Shown piece after piece: positions 17,090 through 25,887 of a DNA stretch of 64,000 bases. A model generated the notes under the pieces. It was given only the letters and a program-made list of their open reading frames with translations. It made no database searches and was not told the origin of the DNA. Source of the DNA: Treponema sp. (GTDB lineage Bacteria > Spirochaetota > Spirochaetia > Treponematales > Treponemataceae); contig JAAVAP010000018.1 of NCBI GenBank assembly GCA_014804005.1, positions 1 to 64,000 on the forward strand, in the 5' to 3' direction. Numbering within the stretch: position 1 is the first letter of the stretch; each line of letters starts with the position of its first letter. Both the position numbers and the translations under genes were made by a program.

Positions 17090-18535
17090 TTATTTCTTCT
17101 CGCCTTTCTTTATTTTGACCGCAAGCAGGATTGCAACGAACAGTACCACGAGGACTGCGCCGCCGACCACAATCGGCATGATGGGCAGAGAGGAGGATTC
17201 TTTCGCTGAGGACGATTCTTCATTCGCCCTTTCGTTTTCGGCCGCTTCTTCCGCTTCGGAGAGATAGCCGCCGAAAAGCCAGCCTACCGTACCAGCCTCC
17301 ACCGCGTTGCCGTCCTTGTCCTTCGCGCCGTCCTGCACTTCCACCTGTACCCAATTTGACGTGATGCCGTCTATCGTGTCCTCCCTGCCGGGCGCGAGGA
17401 TTTTCACGCGCGTTCCAGTGGCAAGCGTCGTGACGACTTCCGCCGTCGTATTATAGTCAGAACGCATGCGCAGGTTCTCGATGACGAGTGCTGTCTTTCC
17501 AACGGCAGGAGCGGATTTTGAGACGGCGGTTTCCGCGGACTTCGCATGTTCCGTAGCAGGCGCATTTGCCAATTCCGCCATTCTTTCCATGTCTGAAACC
17601 ACGCCTCCAAAACACCAACCGCCCATGGCCCATTTTATTTTTATGCCGTTACTGTCTACGATTCCAGGCCTTAGTCTCACATGTACCCAATTCGATATGA
17701 TGCCGTCAATCGTCTCCTCGCCGCCGATTCCGAGGATTTCCACAGGCGTTCCGGCGGTCAACGTTTTGAGGACTGGCGATGTCTTTTTCTTGTCTGAATA
17801 GACGCATAGGTTTTCCTTTGTCGTTGTTGCTTTCCCCGTGCGGAGAGCTGTTCCGATGCCGGACTTCTTCTCGGACTTCCATGCGTTCTCGTCGTAATCG
17901 CAACTGCCGTCCGCATGGCGCGGAAAGATGTAATCTGACATATTAAACATATTCGTCGCGACAGCCTCTTTCAGACATCCGTATTCGTGTTCGTCGTATG
18001 CGCAGTATGTCGCAAACAAAGTATTCCGATCCGCAAAATATATGTACAAATAATCGCCGTCAAATTGAAAGTAGAACGTATCAAAGATGGAGTCTTTCAG
18101 CGCGCTCCAGTCGCAACCGTACTCCAGACAGTCATTATATTGTTCCTCTAAAATCTTTTCTTTGCCATCAAAGACTATCTCGTATACATCGCTTTCTATT
18201 TCATCGCAGGACTTTACCAAAAGACTTATGCCCATAAAATGAACAAAGTACCCTTTTGACCAATCTGAATATCTGTAGTAGCAGCTGTCGCTCCGTACAT
18301 CCATATCCTCGTACCAGTATACTTCTGCGTCATGATAATCATAGTCTATCCATGGCTTATTTATAAAACTAGGAACATGGCTTTCTATTACTACCCTGTC
18401 CCGTTTTTGAATGGCTTCATTATAGTACTCTCTGAGCCAGTGGACGCCTTTAAAGCGCGTCTCGAAATCCATGGAAAACATGCAGCACCATGCGCTCGCG
18501 ACAAGCATAGCTGCAAGAATTGACTTTTTGTTCAT
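17090..18535 (-). CDS. exported double-SH3b protein with C-terminal anchor
   Basis: A 481-residue protein. A signal peptide (MNKKSILAAMLVASAWCCMFS) is followed by an aromatic and acidic N-terminal domain of about 190 residues that I do not recognise. Then come two bacterial SH3 domains (about 220-310 and 345-430) and a C-terminal membrane helix (about 450-472) with a basic tail KIKKGEKK. The second SH3 domain plus tail closely resembles the end of the protein at 13790-14923, including GREDTIDGIT and GTVGWLFGGY. SH3b domains usually bind cell-wall peptides, so a periplasmic wall-sensing role is plausible. AGGAGG precedes the ATG by nine bases. Confidence 0.8.
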   Translation of the reverse strand: MNKKSILAAMLVASAWCCMFSMDFETRFKGVHWLREYYNEAIQKRDRVVIESHVPSFINKPWIDYDYHDAEVYWYEDMDVRSDSCYYRYSDWSKGYFVHFMGISLLVKSCDEIESDVYEIVFDGKEKILEEQYNDCLEYGCDWSALKDSIFDTFYFQFDGDYLYIYFADRNTLFATYCAYDEHEYGCLKEAVATNMFNMSDYIFPRHADGSCDYDENAWKSEKKSGIGTALRTGKATTTKENLCVYSDKKKTSPVLKTLTAGTPVEILGIGGEETIDGIISNWVHVRLRPGIVDSNGIKIKWAMGGWCFGGVVSDMERMAELANAPATEHAKSAETAVSKSAPAVGKTALVIENLRMRSDYNTTAEVVTTLATGTRVKILAPGREDTIDGITSNWVQVEVQDGAKDKDGNAVEAGTVGWLFGGYLSEAEEAAENERANEESSSAKESSSLPIMPIVVGGAVLVVLFVAILLAVKIKKGEKK

Positions 18536-18551
18536 GATTATGAACCTCCTG

Positions 18552-19001
18552 TTATATTGTTTCGCTCGGCTTTCTTACCGATTTATAATCAAATGGATTG
18601 CACATCCGCAGTTTCCAATATTCGTCGTTTTTTTGCACTGTACCATTGGCGGCCGTTTTTACAGGACAATCAACAACATCTCCATCATTAGGTTTAAAAT
18701 AACTGACGTGCAAATGCGGGGGATATTTCCCGTCAATATTTCCTTCTGTGTCCGACGGACCGCTCGTTCCTACCTTTCCAACTATGTCTCCAGGAACAAC
18801 TCTTCCTGTATCTAAAATCCCCTTGTTGTATTCTTTCAAATGACCAAGTAGGAAAATGCCCGTATTGTCTTTGTTGCTTACAAAAACTGTCCTGCCGTAA
18901 GGTGATTCGTGCGTCGGGATGTGTTGATTTATCAATTCGAAATTAGAGACGGAAGCCGTGGTGATTGAGCAGGTCGCGAAAGCAACCGAGTCGAATATCA
19001 C
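18552..19001 (-). pseudogene. truncated M23 (LytM-type) peptidase
   Basis: The frame encodes the second half of an M23 endopeptidase domain: YGRTVFVSNKDNTGIFLLGHL corresponds to the YGN-to-YAHL region, then GDIVGKVGTSG and the metal-binding PPHLHVSYF. The first zinc ligand block (H-x-G-x-D) and any signal peptide are missing. The GTG at 18999-19001 lies 25 bp after the gatB stop. The frame continues upstream in the same phase to that TGA without a better start, so the 5' part has been lost. It is probably inactive. Coding-like conservation of the remainder suggests recent truncation. Confidence 0.65.
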
Positions 19002-19025
19002 CGAGGCTTCCGCACCAATCCTTTC

Positions 19026-20561
19026 TCAAGCTTCCAGCTTTTTTCGTATGAATTCTGCCGCTTGCTTCGGGTCGGCTTTGCCTTGCGACATTTTCATCAC
19101 TTGGCCGCAGAGCCAGCCCAACACGTTTGTCTTGCCGCTCTTGTAGTCGTTCACGGCCTTTTCGTTTTGCGCGAGGACTTGCTCCACCAATTTTTCAATC
19201 GCGCCGGAATCGCTGATTTGCTCCATTCCTTCTTCGCGGATTATTTCGGAAGGCATTTTGTTTGTCTCAAGCATTTTCGCGAAAACTTCCTTTCCCTGCT
19301 TCGACGTGATTTTTCCTTCCTCGAGTGAATCGGCAAGTTCCGCAATGTGCGAAGGCGTGAGCGCGATTTCGCCTATCGAAAGATTTTTTTCGTTGAGATG
19401 CGCGAGCAATTCCGAAAGAATCAAATTGGCGGCGCGCTTTGGACTTTTCGAATTCTTCGCTGCTTCTTCGAACCAAAGCGAAAGTTCGCGAGTTCCTGTC
19501 AAAGTCTCCGCGTCGAAATCCGAAAGCGAAAAATCTTTTTTGAAACGCTCGCGCTTGGCTTCGGGAAGTTCGCCCACTTTTTCACCCGCGCGTGCAATCA
19601 AATCTTCGCTCACGGAAAAGGGCTTGATGTCTGGCTCGACGACGAATCGATAATCCACGAAAGAATTTTTCGTGCGTTGGACGACGGTCTTTCCCGCCGC
19701 CTCGTCCCAGCCCATCGTAACTTTGAATCCCGCGTCGAACGGCTGGCGGTCGTTTTTGAATTCCTCGAGCTGCCTTTGGGCTTCATAAGCGCACGCTTCG
19801 CGAATCGCCTTGAACGAGTTCAAATTTTTTATTTCCGAAATCGGCGTGTGGAAAATTTTTCCGTCTTCCCAAACATTCAAGTTGATGTTCGCGTCGCAGC
19901 GCATATTGCCTTCTTCCAAATTGCCTTTTGTCACTTTGACGTAGCGCAAAATTTCCTGGACGCTTTGCATGAAAAGCGCGGCTTCTTCGGGGCTTGTCAT
20001 GTCGGGCTTCGTGACGATTTCAATGAGTGGCGTGCCGCAGCGATTGTAGTCGATGTAGGAATGCGCTCCTTCCATGTGAAGCGATTTTCCCACGTCCTCT
20101 TCAAGGTGAATCCTTTCGATTCTCACGCGACGATATTTTCCGTCCGCCGAAACGCACGGAACGCCAGCGAAATTCTTTTCGCGAAATTTCGCGCCGCCTT
20201 GACGCTCGTCCTTTGGATAATTGCGCATCGGCAAATCCACGAATCCATCGCTGCAAAGCGGAATGTCGTACTGCGTGATTTGATAGCCCTTCGCAAGGTC
20301 GGGATAAAAATAATGCTTTCGGTCGAATTTCGTAAAGCGCGCGATTTTGCAATTGAGGGCAAGTCCCGCCACCGCGCCCAGTTCCACATATCCTTTGCTC
20401 ACTCGCGGCATCGCGCCCGGAAGTCCCAAGCAAACGGGGCAGACTCGAGTGTCGGGCATTCCGCCGTAACGATTTTCGCAGGCGCAAAAAGCCTTGGTCT
20501 TTGTCAAGAGCTGCGTGTGGATTTCGCAGCCGATCACGATTTCATATTTTTCGATGGACAT
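19026..20561 (-). CDS. gatB: aspartyl/glutamyl-tRNA amidotransferase subunit B
   Basis: A 511-residue subunit of GatCAB, which converts Glu-tRNA(Gln) or Asp-tRNA(Asn) to the amide forms. The start MSIEKYEIVIGCEIHTQLLTKTKAFC matches the family, as do SRDKHY-like FDRKHYFYPDLAKGYQIT, RIHLEEDVGKS, and the C-terminal YqeY-type tail domain ending GKADPKQAAEFIRKKLEA. The ATG at 20561 is preferred over one 23 codons upstream because family similarity begins there; no strong ribosome-binding site is seen. gatA and gatC are not in this window. Confidence 0.96.
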   Translation of the reverse strand: MSIEKYEIVIGCEIHTQLLTKTKAFCACENRYGGMPDTRVCPVCLGLPGAMPRVSKGYVELGAVAGLALNCKIARFTKFDRKHYFYPDLAKGYQITQYDIPLCSDGFVDLPMRNYPKDERQGGAKFREKNFAGVPCVSADGKYRRVRIERIHLEEDVGKSLHMEGAHSYIDYNRCGTPLIEIVTKPDMTSPEEAALFMQSVQEILRYVKVTKGNLEEGNMRCDANINLNVWEDGKIFHTPISEIKNLNSFKAIREACAYEAQRQLEEFKNDRQPFDAGFKVTMGWDEAAGKTVVQRTKNSFVDYRFVVEPDIKPFSVSEDLIARAGEKVGELPEAKRERFKKDFSLSDFDAETLTGTRELSLWFEEAAKNSKSPKRAANLILSELLAHLNEKNLSIGEIALTPSHIAELADSLEEGKITSKQGKEVFAKMLETNKMPSEIIREEGMEQISDSGAIEKLVEQVLAQNEKAVNDYKSGKTNVLGWLCGQVMKMSQGKADPKQAAEFIRKKLEA

Positions 20562-20652
20562 AATTTTATTGAACGCTTTCGAAAATCTAGATTCTCCGAA
20601 AGCGCACTCCTGCAAATTGCAACTTTGCAAGGCTCTAGCCTGAAAAGTTGTC

Positions 20653-20689
20653 AGAGTTGTTGGGAAATTGCAAAACTTCCAACAACTCT
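20653..20689. repeat. inverted repeat upstream of gatB and galK
   Basis: AGAGTTGTTGG (20653-20663) and CCAACAACTCT (20679-20689) are perfect 11-bp arms around a 15-base loop. It sits between the divergent gatB and galK genes and could be an operator for either. Confidence 0.5.
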
Positions 20690-20769
20690 AATTATAGCGA
20701 ATTGCGCCTTTTTGGGCAAGAAGAATATTTGGAACAATGAAGCGTAAATCTTCCGCAATTTTTTTCAAC

Positions 20770-20797
20770 TTGACAAATTCAAAATTCGTGCTAAAAT
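20770..20797 (+). promoter_or_regulatory. galK promoter, possibly leaderless
   Basis: TTGACA (20770-20775) and TAAAAT (20792-20797) are 16 bp apart. The predicted start point falls on or beside the ATG at 20804. No Shine-Dalgarno sequence exists in the six bases between. Confidence 0.65.
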
Positions 20798-20803
20798 AAA
20801 ATC

Positions 20804-22030
20804 ATGAGTGAAGACAACGGAACAATCAATTTGGAAGAATTCAAAAATTCTTTTTTGAAAAATTACGGCGGCAGCGCGGAAAGCATCCAGCTTTTTTCGT
20901 CGCCCGCGCGCATCAACATTATCGGCGAACACATCGACTACAATGGCGGAAAAGTTTTTCCTGCCGCAATCGATCGCTACATGTACTTCGCGATTCGAAA
21001 GCGCGACGATTCGAAAGTCATTTACAATGATTTGAAATTTCCCGGAACTTTTGAATTCGACATAAACGAAAATTTCTCGTACAAAAAAGAAAACGATTAC
21101 GCGAATTATTTGAACGGAATTCTGTCAATAATAAAAAAGCGCGGCTATAAATTCGATTCGGGCTTTGAAGTTTTGATTGATTCGACAGTTCCTGCGGGCG
21201 GCGGAATTTCATCTTCAAGCGCGCTTGAATGCGGATTCGCTTACGCAGTTTCGGAATTGTTCGGATTCGGAATTTCGCGCAAAGACATCGCGCTGATCGG
21301 CCAGCAAAGCGAGCATGAATTCATGGACGTGAAATGCGGAATCATGGATCAATACATTATCGCCACCGCGAAAAAAGGCACGGCGGAACTTTTGGACTGC
21401 GCGAAAATCGTGCACGAATATGTTCCGCTCGAAATGGGCGATTCGTGCTTTGTCGTGATGAACACGAAGAAAAAACGGCTGCTTTCCGAATCGAAGTACA
21501 ACGAGCGTCGCGAACAATGCGAGGCGGCTTTGGCGCAGCTCAAGGCGGCGGCAGCTTCCCTCCCCGCAGGCGGAAAATTTTCCAACACGAAAGATTTGCC
21601 CGACCTGTGCTCGCTCACGGTGGAGCAGTTCAACGCGGTTTCTTTGATATTGAAAGACGACGTTATCATGCGGCGGGCGCGGCACGCGGTGACGGAAAAC
21701 GAGCGCGTTTTAAAAGCCGTGGAAGTCTTGCAAAAAGGCGACTTGAACGAACTCGGAAAACTTTTGAAGGAAGCGCATCACAGCATGCAATTCGATTTTG
21801 AGGCGACAGGAATCGAGCTTGACACTTTGGCAGAAGCCGCCAACGTGCAGGAAGGATGCATCGGCGCGAGAATGACTGGTGGAGGCTTCGGAGGCTGCGC
21901 GATCGCGATCGTAAAAAAAGACAAGGCCGACGCTTTCATCGAAAACGTGCAGAAAATCTACACGCAAAAAATCGGGCACGACGCGGGCTTTTTCAAATGC
22001 GTTCCAGCCGACGGAGTTTCGCGAATTTGA
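20804..22030 (+). CDS. galK: galactokinase
   Basis: A 408-residue GHMP kinase that phosphorylates galactose to galactose-1-phosphate. The galactokinase signature PARINIIGEHIDYNGGKVFP is near residue 30. The ATP loop is PAGGGISSSSALE (about 130), the catalytic Asp region is DVKCGIMDQ, and motif 3 is GARMTGGGFGGCAIA near the C-terminus. Length fits bacterial GalK. galE and galT are not adjacent, so it is a single-gene unit here. Transcription probably begins at the ATG itself. Confidence 0.95.
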   Translation: MSEDNGTINLEEFKNSFLKNYGGSAESIQLFSSPARINIIGEHIDYNGGKVFPAAIDRYMYFAIRKRDDSKVIYNDLKFPGTFEFDINENFSYKKENDYANYLNGILSIIKKRGYKFDSGFEVLIDSTVPAGGGISSSSALECGFAYAVSELFGFGISRKDIALIGQQSEHEFMDVKCGIMDQYIIATAKKGTAELLDCAKIVHEYVPLEMGDSCFVVMNTKKKRLLSESKYNERREQCEAALAQLKAAAASLPAGGKFSNTKDLPDLCSLTVEQFNAVSLILKDDVIMRRARHAVTENERVLKAVEVLQKGDLNELGKLLKEAHHSMQFDFEATGIELDTLAEAANVQEGCIGARMTGGGFGGCAIAIVKKDKADAFIENVQKIYTQKIGHDAGFFKCVPADGVSRI

Positions 22031-22285
22031 TTCGTACGGCGGGTTTAATACCCCGACGCTTGCGTTGAAGTATGTTGATTCGTGCGAAATTCTTTGCAAT
22101 GAAAATGTGAAAGCAAAAAATCAAAGCGTCTCGCGGAAAAATATAAGGCGTTGCTGAAAAACGACGGCGAAAAACTTACGTTGCGGAACAAAAATTTTCG
22201 CTACCGCTGGAGCTAGCATCTGCACCGTTCCGCTTCCGCAAGGGGCTTCAAAAAATTCGCAATTGCTTTTTATTCGGGAGAGTTT
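22031..22285. other. intergenic stretch with dispersed-repeat fragment
   Basis: No gene is supported. A block at 22052-22063 matches the CCGACGCTTGCG core of the hairpin at 13733-13787. It is bracketed by TGATTCGTRCG words at about 22028 and 22076, like a short direct duplication. The rest shows nothing clear apart from the proC ribosome-binding site (GGGAGAG). Confidence 0.35.
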
Positions 22286-23092
22286 ATGAAAAAATTCGGT
22301 TTTGTCGGAATGGGAAATATGGCGCAGGCGATTGCGGCTGGATTTGTCGCGGCGAAAAAAATCGCTTCGGAAAATTTGTTCGCTTTTGCGCCCAACCAAA
22401 AAAAATTGAATGACAATGCAAAAAAAATCGGCTTTGTTCCGTGCGCTTCGAATTTGGAACTGGCAAAAAAATGCGACGTGATTTTCATCGCCTGCAAGCC
22501 GCATCAAATCGAAGGCGTTTTGTCGGAAATTGCTGGCGCGCTCGAAAACAAAGTTTTGGTTTCCATCGCGGCTGGCTGGACGCTCGCGACATACAAAAAC
22601 GCGCTCGGCGATATTTTTAATTCCGTGCGGATTCAATGCGTGATGCCGAACACTCCTTCGCGGATTGGGCGGGGCGTGCTTTTGTTTGAAAAGGAAAATT
22701 CGCTCGGAGAACGCGAAGCGGAATCGCTCAAGGATTTGTTTGGCGCGCTTGGCTTGGTGGAGATTCTTCCTTCGAGCCTCATGGGAATCGGCGGCGCGAT
22801 AAGCGGATGCGGCCCTGCGTTCATGGACTTGATAATCGAATCTTATGCCGATGCCGCCGTGAAATATGGAATCGCGCGCGAACAGGCGTATCGCTTGGTG
22901 AGCCAAACAATGGCTGGAAGCGCGGCGTTGCAATTGCAGACTGGCGAGCATCCCGGCGTTTTGAAGGACGCGGTTTGTTCGCCCGGCGGCACGACGATTC
23001 GCGGAGTGGGCGCGTTGGAAAGCGCAGGGCTTCGCGCGGCGTGTATTGCGAGCATTGATGCCGTGGTGGATTTCAAAAAAATCCAATCGTAA
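22286..23092 (+). CDS. proC: pyrroline-5-carboxylate reductase
   Basis: A 268-residue NAD(P)H enzyme that makes proline in the last step of its synthesis. The Rossmann start KFGFVGMGNMAQAIAAGF (G-x-G-x-M-A) is followed by FIACKPHQIEGVL, the QCVMPNTPSRIGRG segment, GCGPAFMDL and the C-terminal signature VCSPGGTTIRGVGALE. Length is normal. GGGAGAG lies about five bases before the ATG. It is followed 54 bp later by the CmpB-like gene, which has its own promoter. Confidence 0.95.
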   Translation: MKKFGFVGMGNMAQAIAAGFVAAKKIASENLFAFAPNQKKLNDNAKKIGFVPCASNLELAKKCDVIFIACKPHQIEGVLSEIAGALENKVLVSIAAGWTLATYKNALGDIFNSVRIQCVMPNTPSRIGRGVLLFEKENSLGEREAESLKDLFGALGLVEILPSSLMGIGGAISGCGPAFMDLIIESYADAAVKYGIAREQAYRLVSQTMAGSAALQLQTGEHPGVLKDAVCSPGGTTIRGVGALESAGLRAACIASIDAVVDFKKIQS

Positions 23093-23110
23093 TTCGCCGC
23101 GTTATTTTAC

Positions 23111-23139
23111 TTTACTTTTTTTCCGCAATCCATTATTAT
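23111..23139 (+). promoter_or_regulatory. promoter of the CmpB-like gene, possibly leaderless
   Basis: TTTACT (23111-23116) and TATTAT (23134-23139) are 17 bp apart, and the ATG follows seven bases after the -10 box. No ribosome-binding site is present. The boxes resemble those of cheR. Confidence 0.6.
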
Positions 23140-23146
23140 ATGGACT

Positions 23147-23911
23147 ATGTTAAATGAATCTTTAAATGCGTTTCATACTTTTGTCGTGGTGGCGTTTCTC
23201 TTTTTCTTTGGCGGAATTTTGGGCTGGATAATAGAATTGTTCTTCCGCCGATTTTTCGACAAAACGAACGCCGACCGCTTGTGGCTCAATCCGGGATTTT
23301 TGACAGGTCCTTGCCTTCCGGTTTATGGATTCGGAGCGGTCGCGCTTTTCAGCCTGAGTTTTGTGGACGCGTACATCATCAGCCGTGGCGGTGGTGGCGC
23401 GAAATATTACATCTTGATGTTTGTCGTGATGGCTTTGGTTATGACGTTGATTGAATTCATCGCCGGAATAATTTTCATCAAGGGAATGCACATTCAGCTT
23501 TGGGATTACAGAAAAGAGCCGGGAAATATCATGGGAATTGTTTGCCCGAAATTCACATTTTTTTGGGGAGTGCTCGCCGCGCTGTATTACTTCTTCCTTT
23601 TCCCGCCTTTTTGGCGCGCGGTGATATGGTTCATACAGCATCCATGGTTTTCATTTTTCGTCGGAATGATTTTCGGAATTTTCATCATCGACTGCGCATT
23701 TTCTATGCATTTGGGAACGGTGTTGCGAAAACGTGCCAAGGAAATCGACGAAAAGTCCGCGCTCAATTTGCGCCAAATCCACAGCTACGTTCGCCACGGC
23801 ACTTCGCTTTCGAAATTTTTCAGCCTGCATAGCGAACATTACCTCACTAGCAAAATCGAAAAGTTCGAGGAATTTATACAGCGTTCTCCCGATTCTTTGA
23901 AAAAAGATTAA
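23147..23911 (+). CDS. CmpB-like membrane protein (putative ABC-transporter type IV family)
   Basis: A 254-residue integral membrane protein with about five hydrophobic helices (residues 10-35, 60-80, 95-125, 140-165, 170-190). The conserved segment GGILGWIIELFFRRF then LNPGFLTGPCLPVYGFG is the hallmark of the CmpB/YpjA-type family. That family is labelled as a putative ABC transporter, but no ATPase partner is nearby and transport is not established. The C-terminal 60 residues are soluble and charged. Confidence 0.8.
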   Translation: MLNESLNAFHTFVVVAFLFFFGGILGWIIELFFRRFFDKTNADRLWLNPGFLTGPCLPVYGFGAVALFSLSFVDAYIISRGGGGAKYYILMFVVMALVMTLIEFIAGIIFIKGMHIQLWDYRKEPGNIMGIVCPKFTFFWGVLAALYYFFLFPPFWRAVIWFIQHPWFSFFVGMIFGIFIIDCAFSMHLGTVLRKRAKEIDEKSALNLRQIHSYVRHGTSLSKFFSLHSEHYLTSKIEKFEEFIQRSPDSLKKD

Positions 23912-23918
23912 CTGAAAA

Positions 23919-24521
23919 ATGGCAAAAATAAAAACGAATATTGACAACGATTTTTGCCCGCAGGCATTGTTCCTTTACGGCACGAAGCAGGAAGACGGGC
24001 AGCCGCATTTCGGGCTTTTCTGTTGGTTTTCATATTGCCATACCTCGGAAGGTTTCGGGGCGATGGCCTGCATAGGCGAGGAAAAGCAGACCAAGGATTT
24101 GATACGCAAAAACGGTGCGTTCTCGGCCAACCTCGTGTCTGAACGGCTGTTGCCTTTGGCGGATTATTATGGATGCACTTATGGCAGAACTGCGCCCGAC
24201 AAAATGAAACGCCTGCCCGCCGTGGAATGGGGACAAGTTTTGGACGTGCCGACCATCGCGGAAAGTCCCGTAAGTTTTGAGCTGGAAGTGAAAAAGGAAA
24301 TCCACATGGGAGACGGCTCGGATATTTTTCTCTGCTTGATTCGCAATGTGGCGAAAGATAAAACACTTTTGGATTCGGTGATTCCATTCACGGAAAGATT
24401 GATGCGGGCTGCTCCAGTATTGGCTTCGGGCGAAAACACATATTCTTCAATTGATGGCAGACTTCTCGGAAAATGGGGCGAGCCAATGAAAAGTTTGGAT
24501 ACGAATTTTACAAAACGATGA
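23919..24521 (+). CDS. flavin reductase-like FMN-binding protein
   Basis: A 200-residue protein with the flavin reductase-like split-barrel pattern: an N-terminal strand naming FLYGTK, then GLFCWFSYCHTSEGFGAMACIG, KNGAFSANLVSE, and VPTIAESPVSFELEV later. Such proteins bind FMN and use NAD(P)H or act as small electron carriers. It starts seven bases after the CmpB-like stop, so the two may be co-transcribed. The ATG lacks a strong ribosome-binding site. Confidence 0.8.
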   Translation: MAKIKTNIDNDFCPQALFLYGTKQEDGQPHFGLFCWFSYCHTSEGFGAMACIGEEKQTKDLIRKNGAFSANLVSERLLPLADYYGCTYGRTAPDKMKRLPAVEWGQVLDVPTIAESPVSFELEVKKEIHMGDGSDIFLCLIRNVAKDKTLLDSVIPFTERLMRAAPVLASGENTYSSIDGRLLGKWGEPMKSLDTNFTKR

Positions 24522-25022
24522 AAAACATCGCAGGCGAAAATTCGAAAGTATATAAAAAGCAGCTATAATATTTTGGAATGCCGGCAATCGCCAAGGCTTT
24601 CCAAGAATCTTTTACAACGCTGAAGACATTTCCACAGCATCCTCTCTCCATCTGAAAAAGCAAAATTGTGCGTAAATTACTCACTACAAAAAAATATCAA
24701 AATGCTATAATCGCACTTACAGGGCTAAAAATGCCGCATATTTATAAAAACGCTGTTTCAGGAAAAAGTTCTCTCAAAATGAGTCGCGGGGTTGCCAGAG
24801 ATGCGCGGCCGCTTTTCGCCGCAATTTTTCCGTGCAGAAAAAACACGGGCGGCAAAATCTCGGCAGAAAATACCCCCTCCCCATATCATGTTTGTATAAT
24901 ATTTTCGAGCCGCCGTCGCATCCTATACCTATATATGAAAATTATCATAACATTTTGTCGAACTCATTCCGCGCCCGAAAAATACAAATTTTCGACGGAA
25001 ATAGAACGCAAAGGAGTTTTTT
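24522..25022. other. 500-bp stretch without a convincing gene
   Basis: An open frame crosses the region, but its composition changes and it reads into the damaged start of the LRR gene. Several TATAAT-like boxes occur (for example 24711-24716 and about 24896). A good AAGGAG ribosome-binding site lies at 25011-25016 before ATG 25023. It may be decayed coding sequence or the upstream region of the LRR gene. Confidence 0.4.
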
Positions 25023-25125
25023 ATGAAAAAGAATTGGCTTGCATCGCGCCCCTGCGGCTTGCTAGCGAGCTTTTCTGCGGAAAATTCGCGGATGGGGTTG
25101 AAAATTCGCCAAATGGTCGTAAAAT

Positions 25126-25848
25126 ATGCGCAATGGAAATGAATTTTTGGTGTTCGTCCAAAGCAAGGATAAGTTGCCCGCGGATCTCGTGATTCCCTAT
25201 GGTGTGACGAAAATTGAAAATGGCGCGTTTTCTGGCTGCACTTCGCTTGCGAGCGTGGTCATTCCGGACAGCGTGACGGAAATAGGCTATGTGACGGAAT
25301 TCGGATATCCGATAGTTTGGAGCAAGGAGCATGAAATCGGAGGCGCGTTCGAGGGCTGCACTTCGCTCAAAAGCGTAAGCATGCCAAAAAGCGTTACGAA
25401 AATCGGCGACTATGCGTTCAAGGACTGCGTTTCACTTGTGAGCGTGAAAATTCCCGACGGCGTGACGGTAATCGGCAGGAATGCGTTCTTTTGCTGTACA
25501 TCACTTCGGAGCGTAACGATTCCCGACAGCGTGACGAGAATCGACAGCGAGGCGTTCTCTGGATGCACGTCTCTTTCGAAAGTAACGATTCCTGACAACG
25601 TTAAGGAAATCAGGGACAGAGTGTTCCAAGACTGCATGTCACTCAAAAGCATAACCATTCCGCACGGCGTGAAATACATAGGCAGCAGTTTGACGGAAAT
25701 AAGTGGCAGCGCGTTCCATGGTTGCAAGAATCTTAAGATTCTGTATGACGGCACAAAGGCGCAGTGGAAAGAGATTTATAAAAATCCCGTTGGTGTCGGC
25801 AGCAAATTCGTCGTCCATTGCAAGGACGGCAGCGTCATCATAGAATAG
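25126..25848 (+). CDS. BspA-type leucine-rich repeat protein, 5' end damaged
   Basis: A 240-residue stretch of about seven LRR_5 repeats (GCTSLxSVxIPDSVTxIG units), ending in LYDGTKAQWKEIY as BspA-family surface proteins often do. Those are normally exported. Here the ribosome-binding site AAGGAG and ATG at 25023 start a frame that stops after 39 codons. A second frame over the same bases reads ELACIAPLRLASELFCG, like a signal peptide, and only a third frame enters the repeats. This suggests two frameshifts, leaving the repeat part without export signal. Translation from 25126 would give a short cytoplasmic protein. It may be a pseudogene or a sequencing artefact. Confidence 0.7.
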   Translation: MRNGNEFLVFVQSKDKLPADLVIPYGVTKIENGAFSGCTSLASVVIPDSVTEIGYVTEFGYPIVWSKEHEIGGAFEGCTSLKSVSMPKSVTKIGDYAFKDCVSLVSVKIPDGVTVIGRNAFFCCTSLRSVTIPDSVTRIDSEAFSGCTSLSKVTIPDNVKEIRDRVFQDCMSLKSITIPHGVKYIGSSLTEISGSAFHGCKNLKILYDGTKAQWKEIYKNPVGVGSKFVVHCKDGSVIIE

Positions 25849-25887
25849 CGGAAAAAGTCGCCGATGATTTTGCAATTTGAAAATTTT

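Noticed and set aside
18552..20561. TGA read-through or selenocysteine fusion of gatB with the M23 remnant
   Set aside because: The frames are continuous, but gatB ends at its normal length and no selenocysteine insertion hairpin or read-through context was seen.
22121..23086. 321-residue antisense frame over proC
   Set aside because: proC on the plus strand is fully supported by motifs and a ribosome-binding site; the antisense frame has neither.
24668..25192. 174-residue coding frame before the LRR gene
   Set aside because: Composition changes along it, it has no family pattern, and its end overlaps the LRR start in another frame. It is more likely decayed or non-coding sequence.
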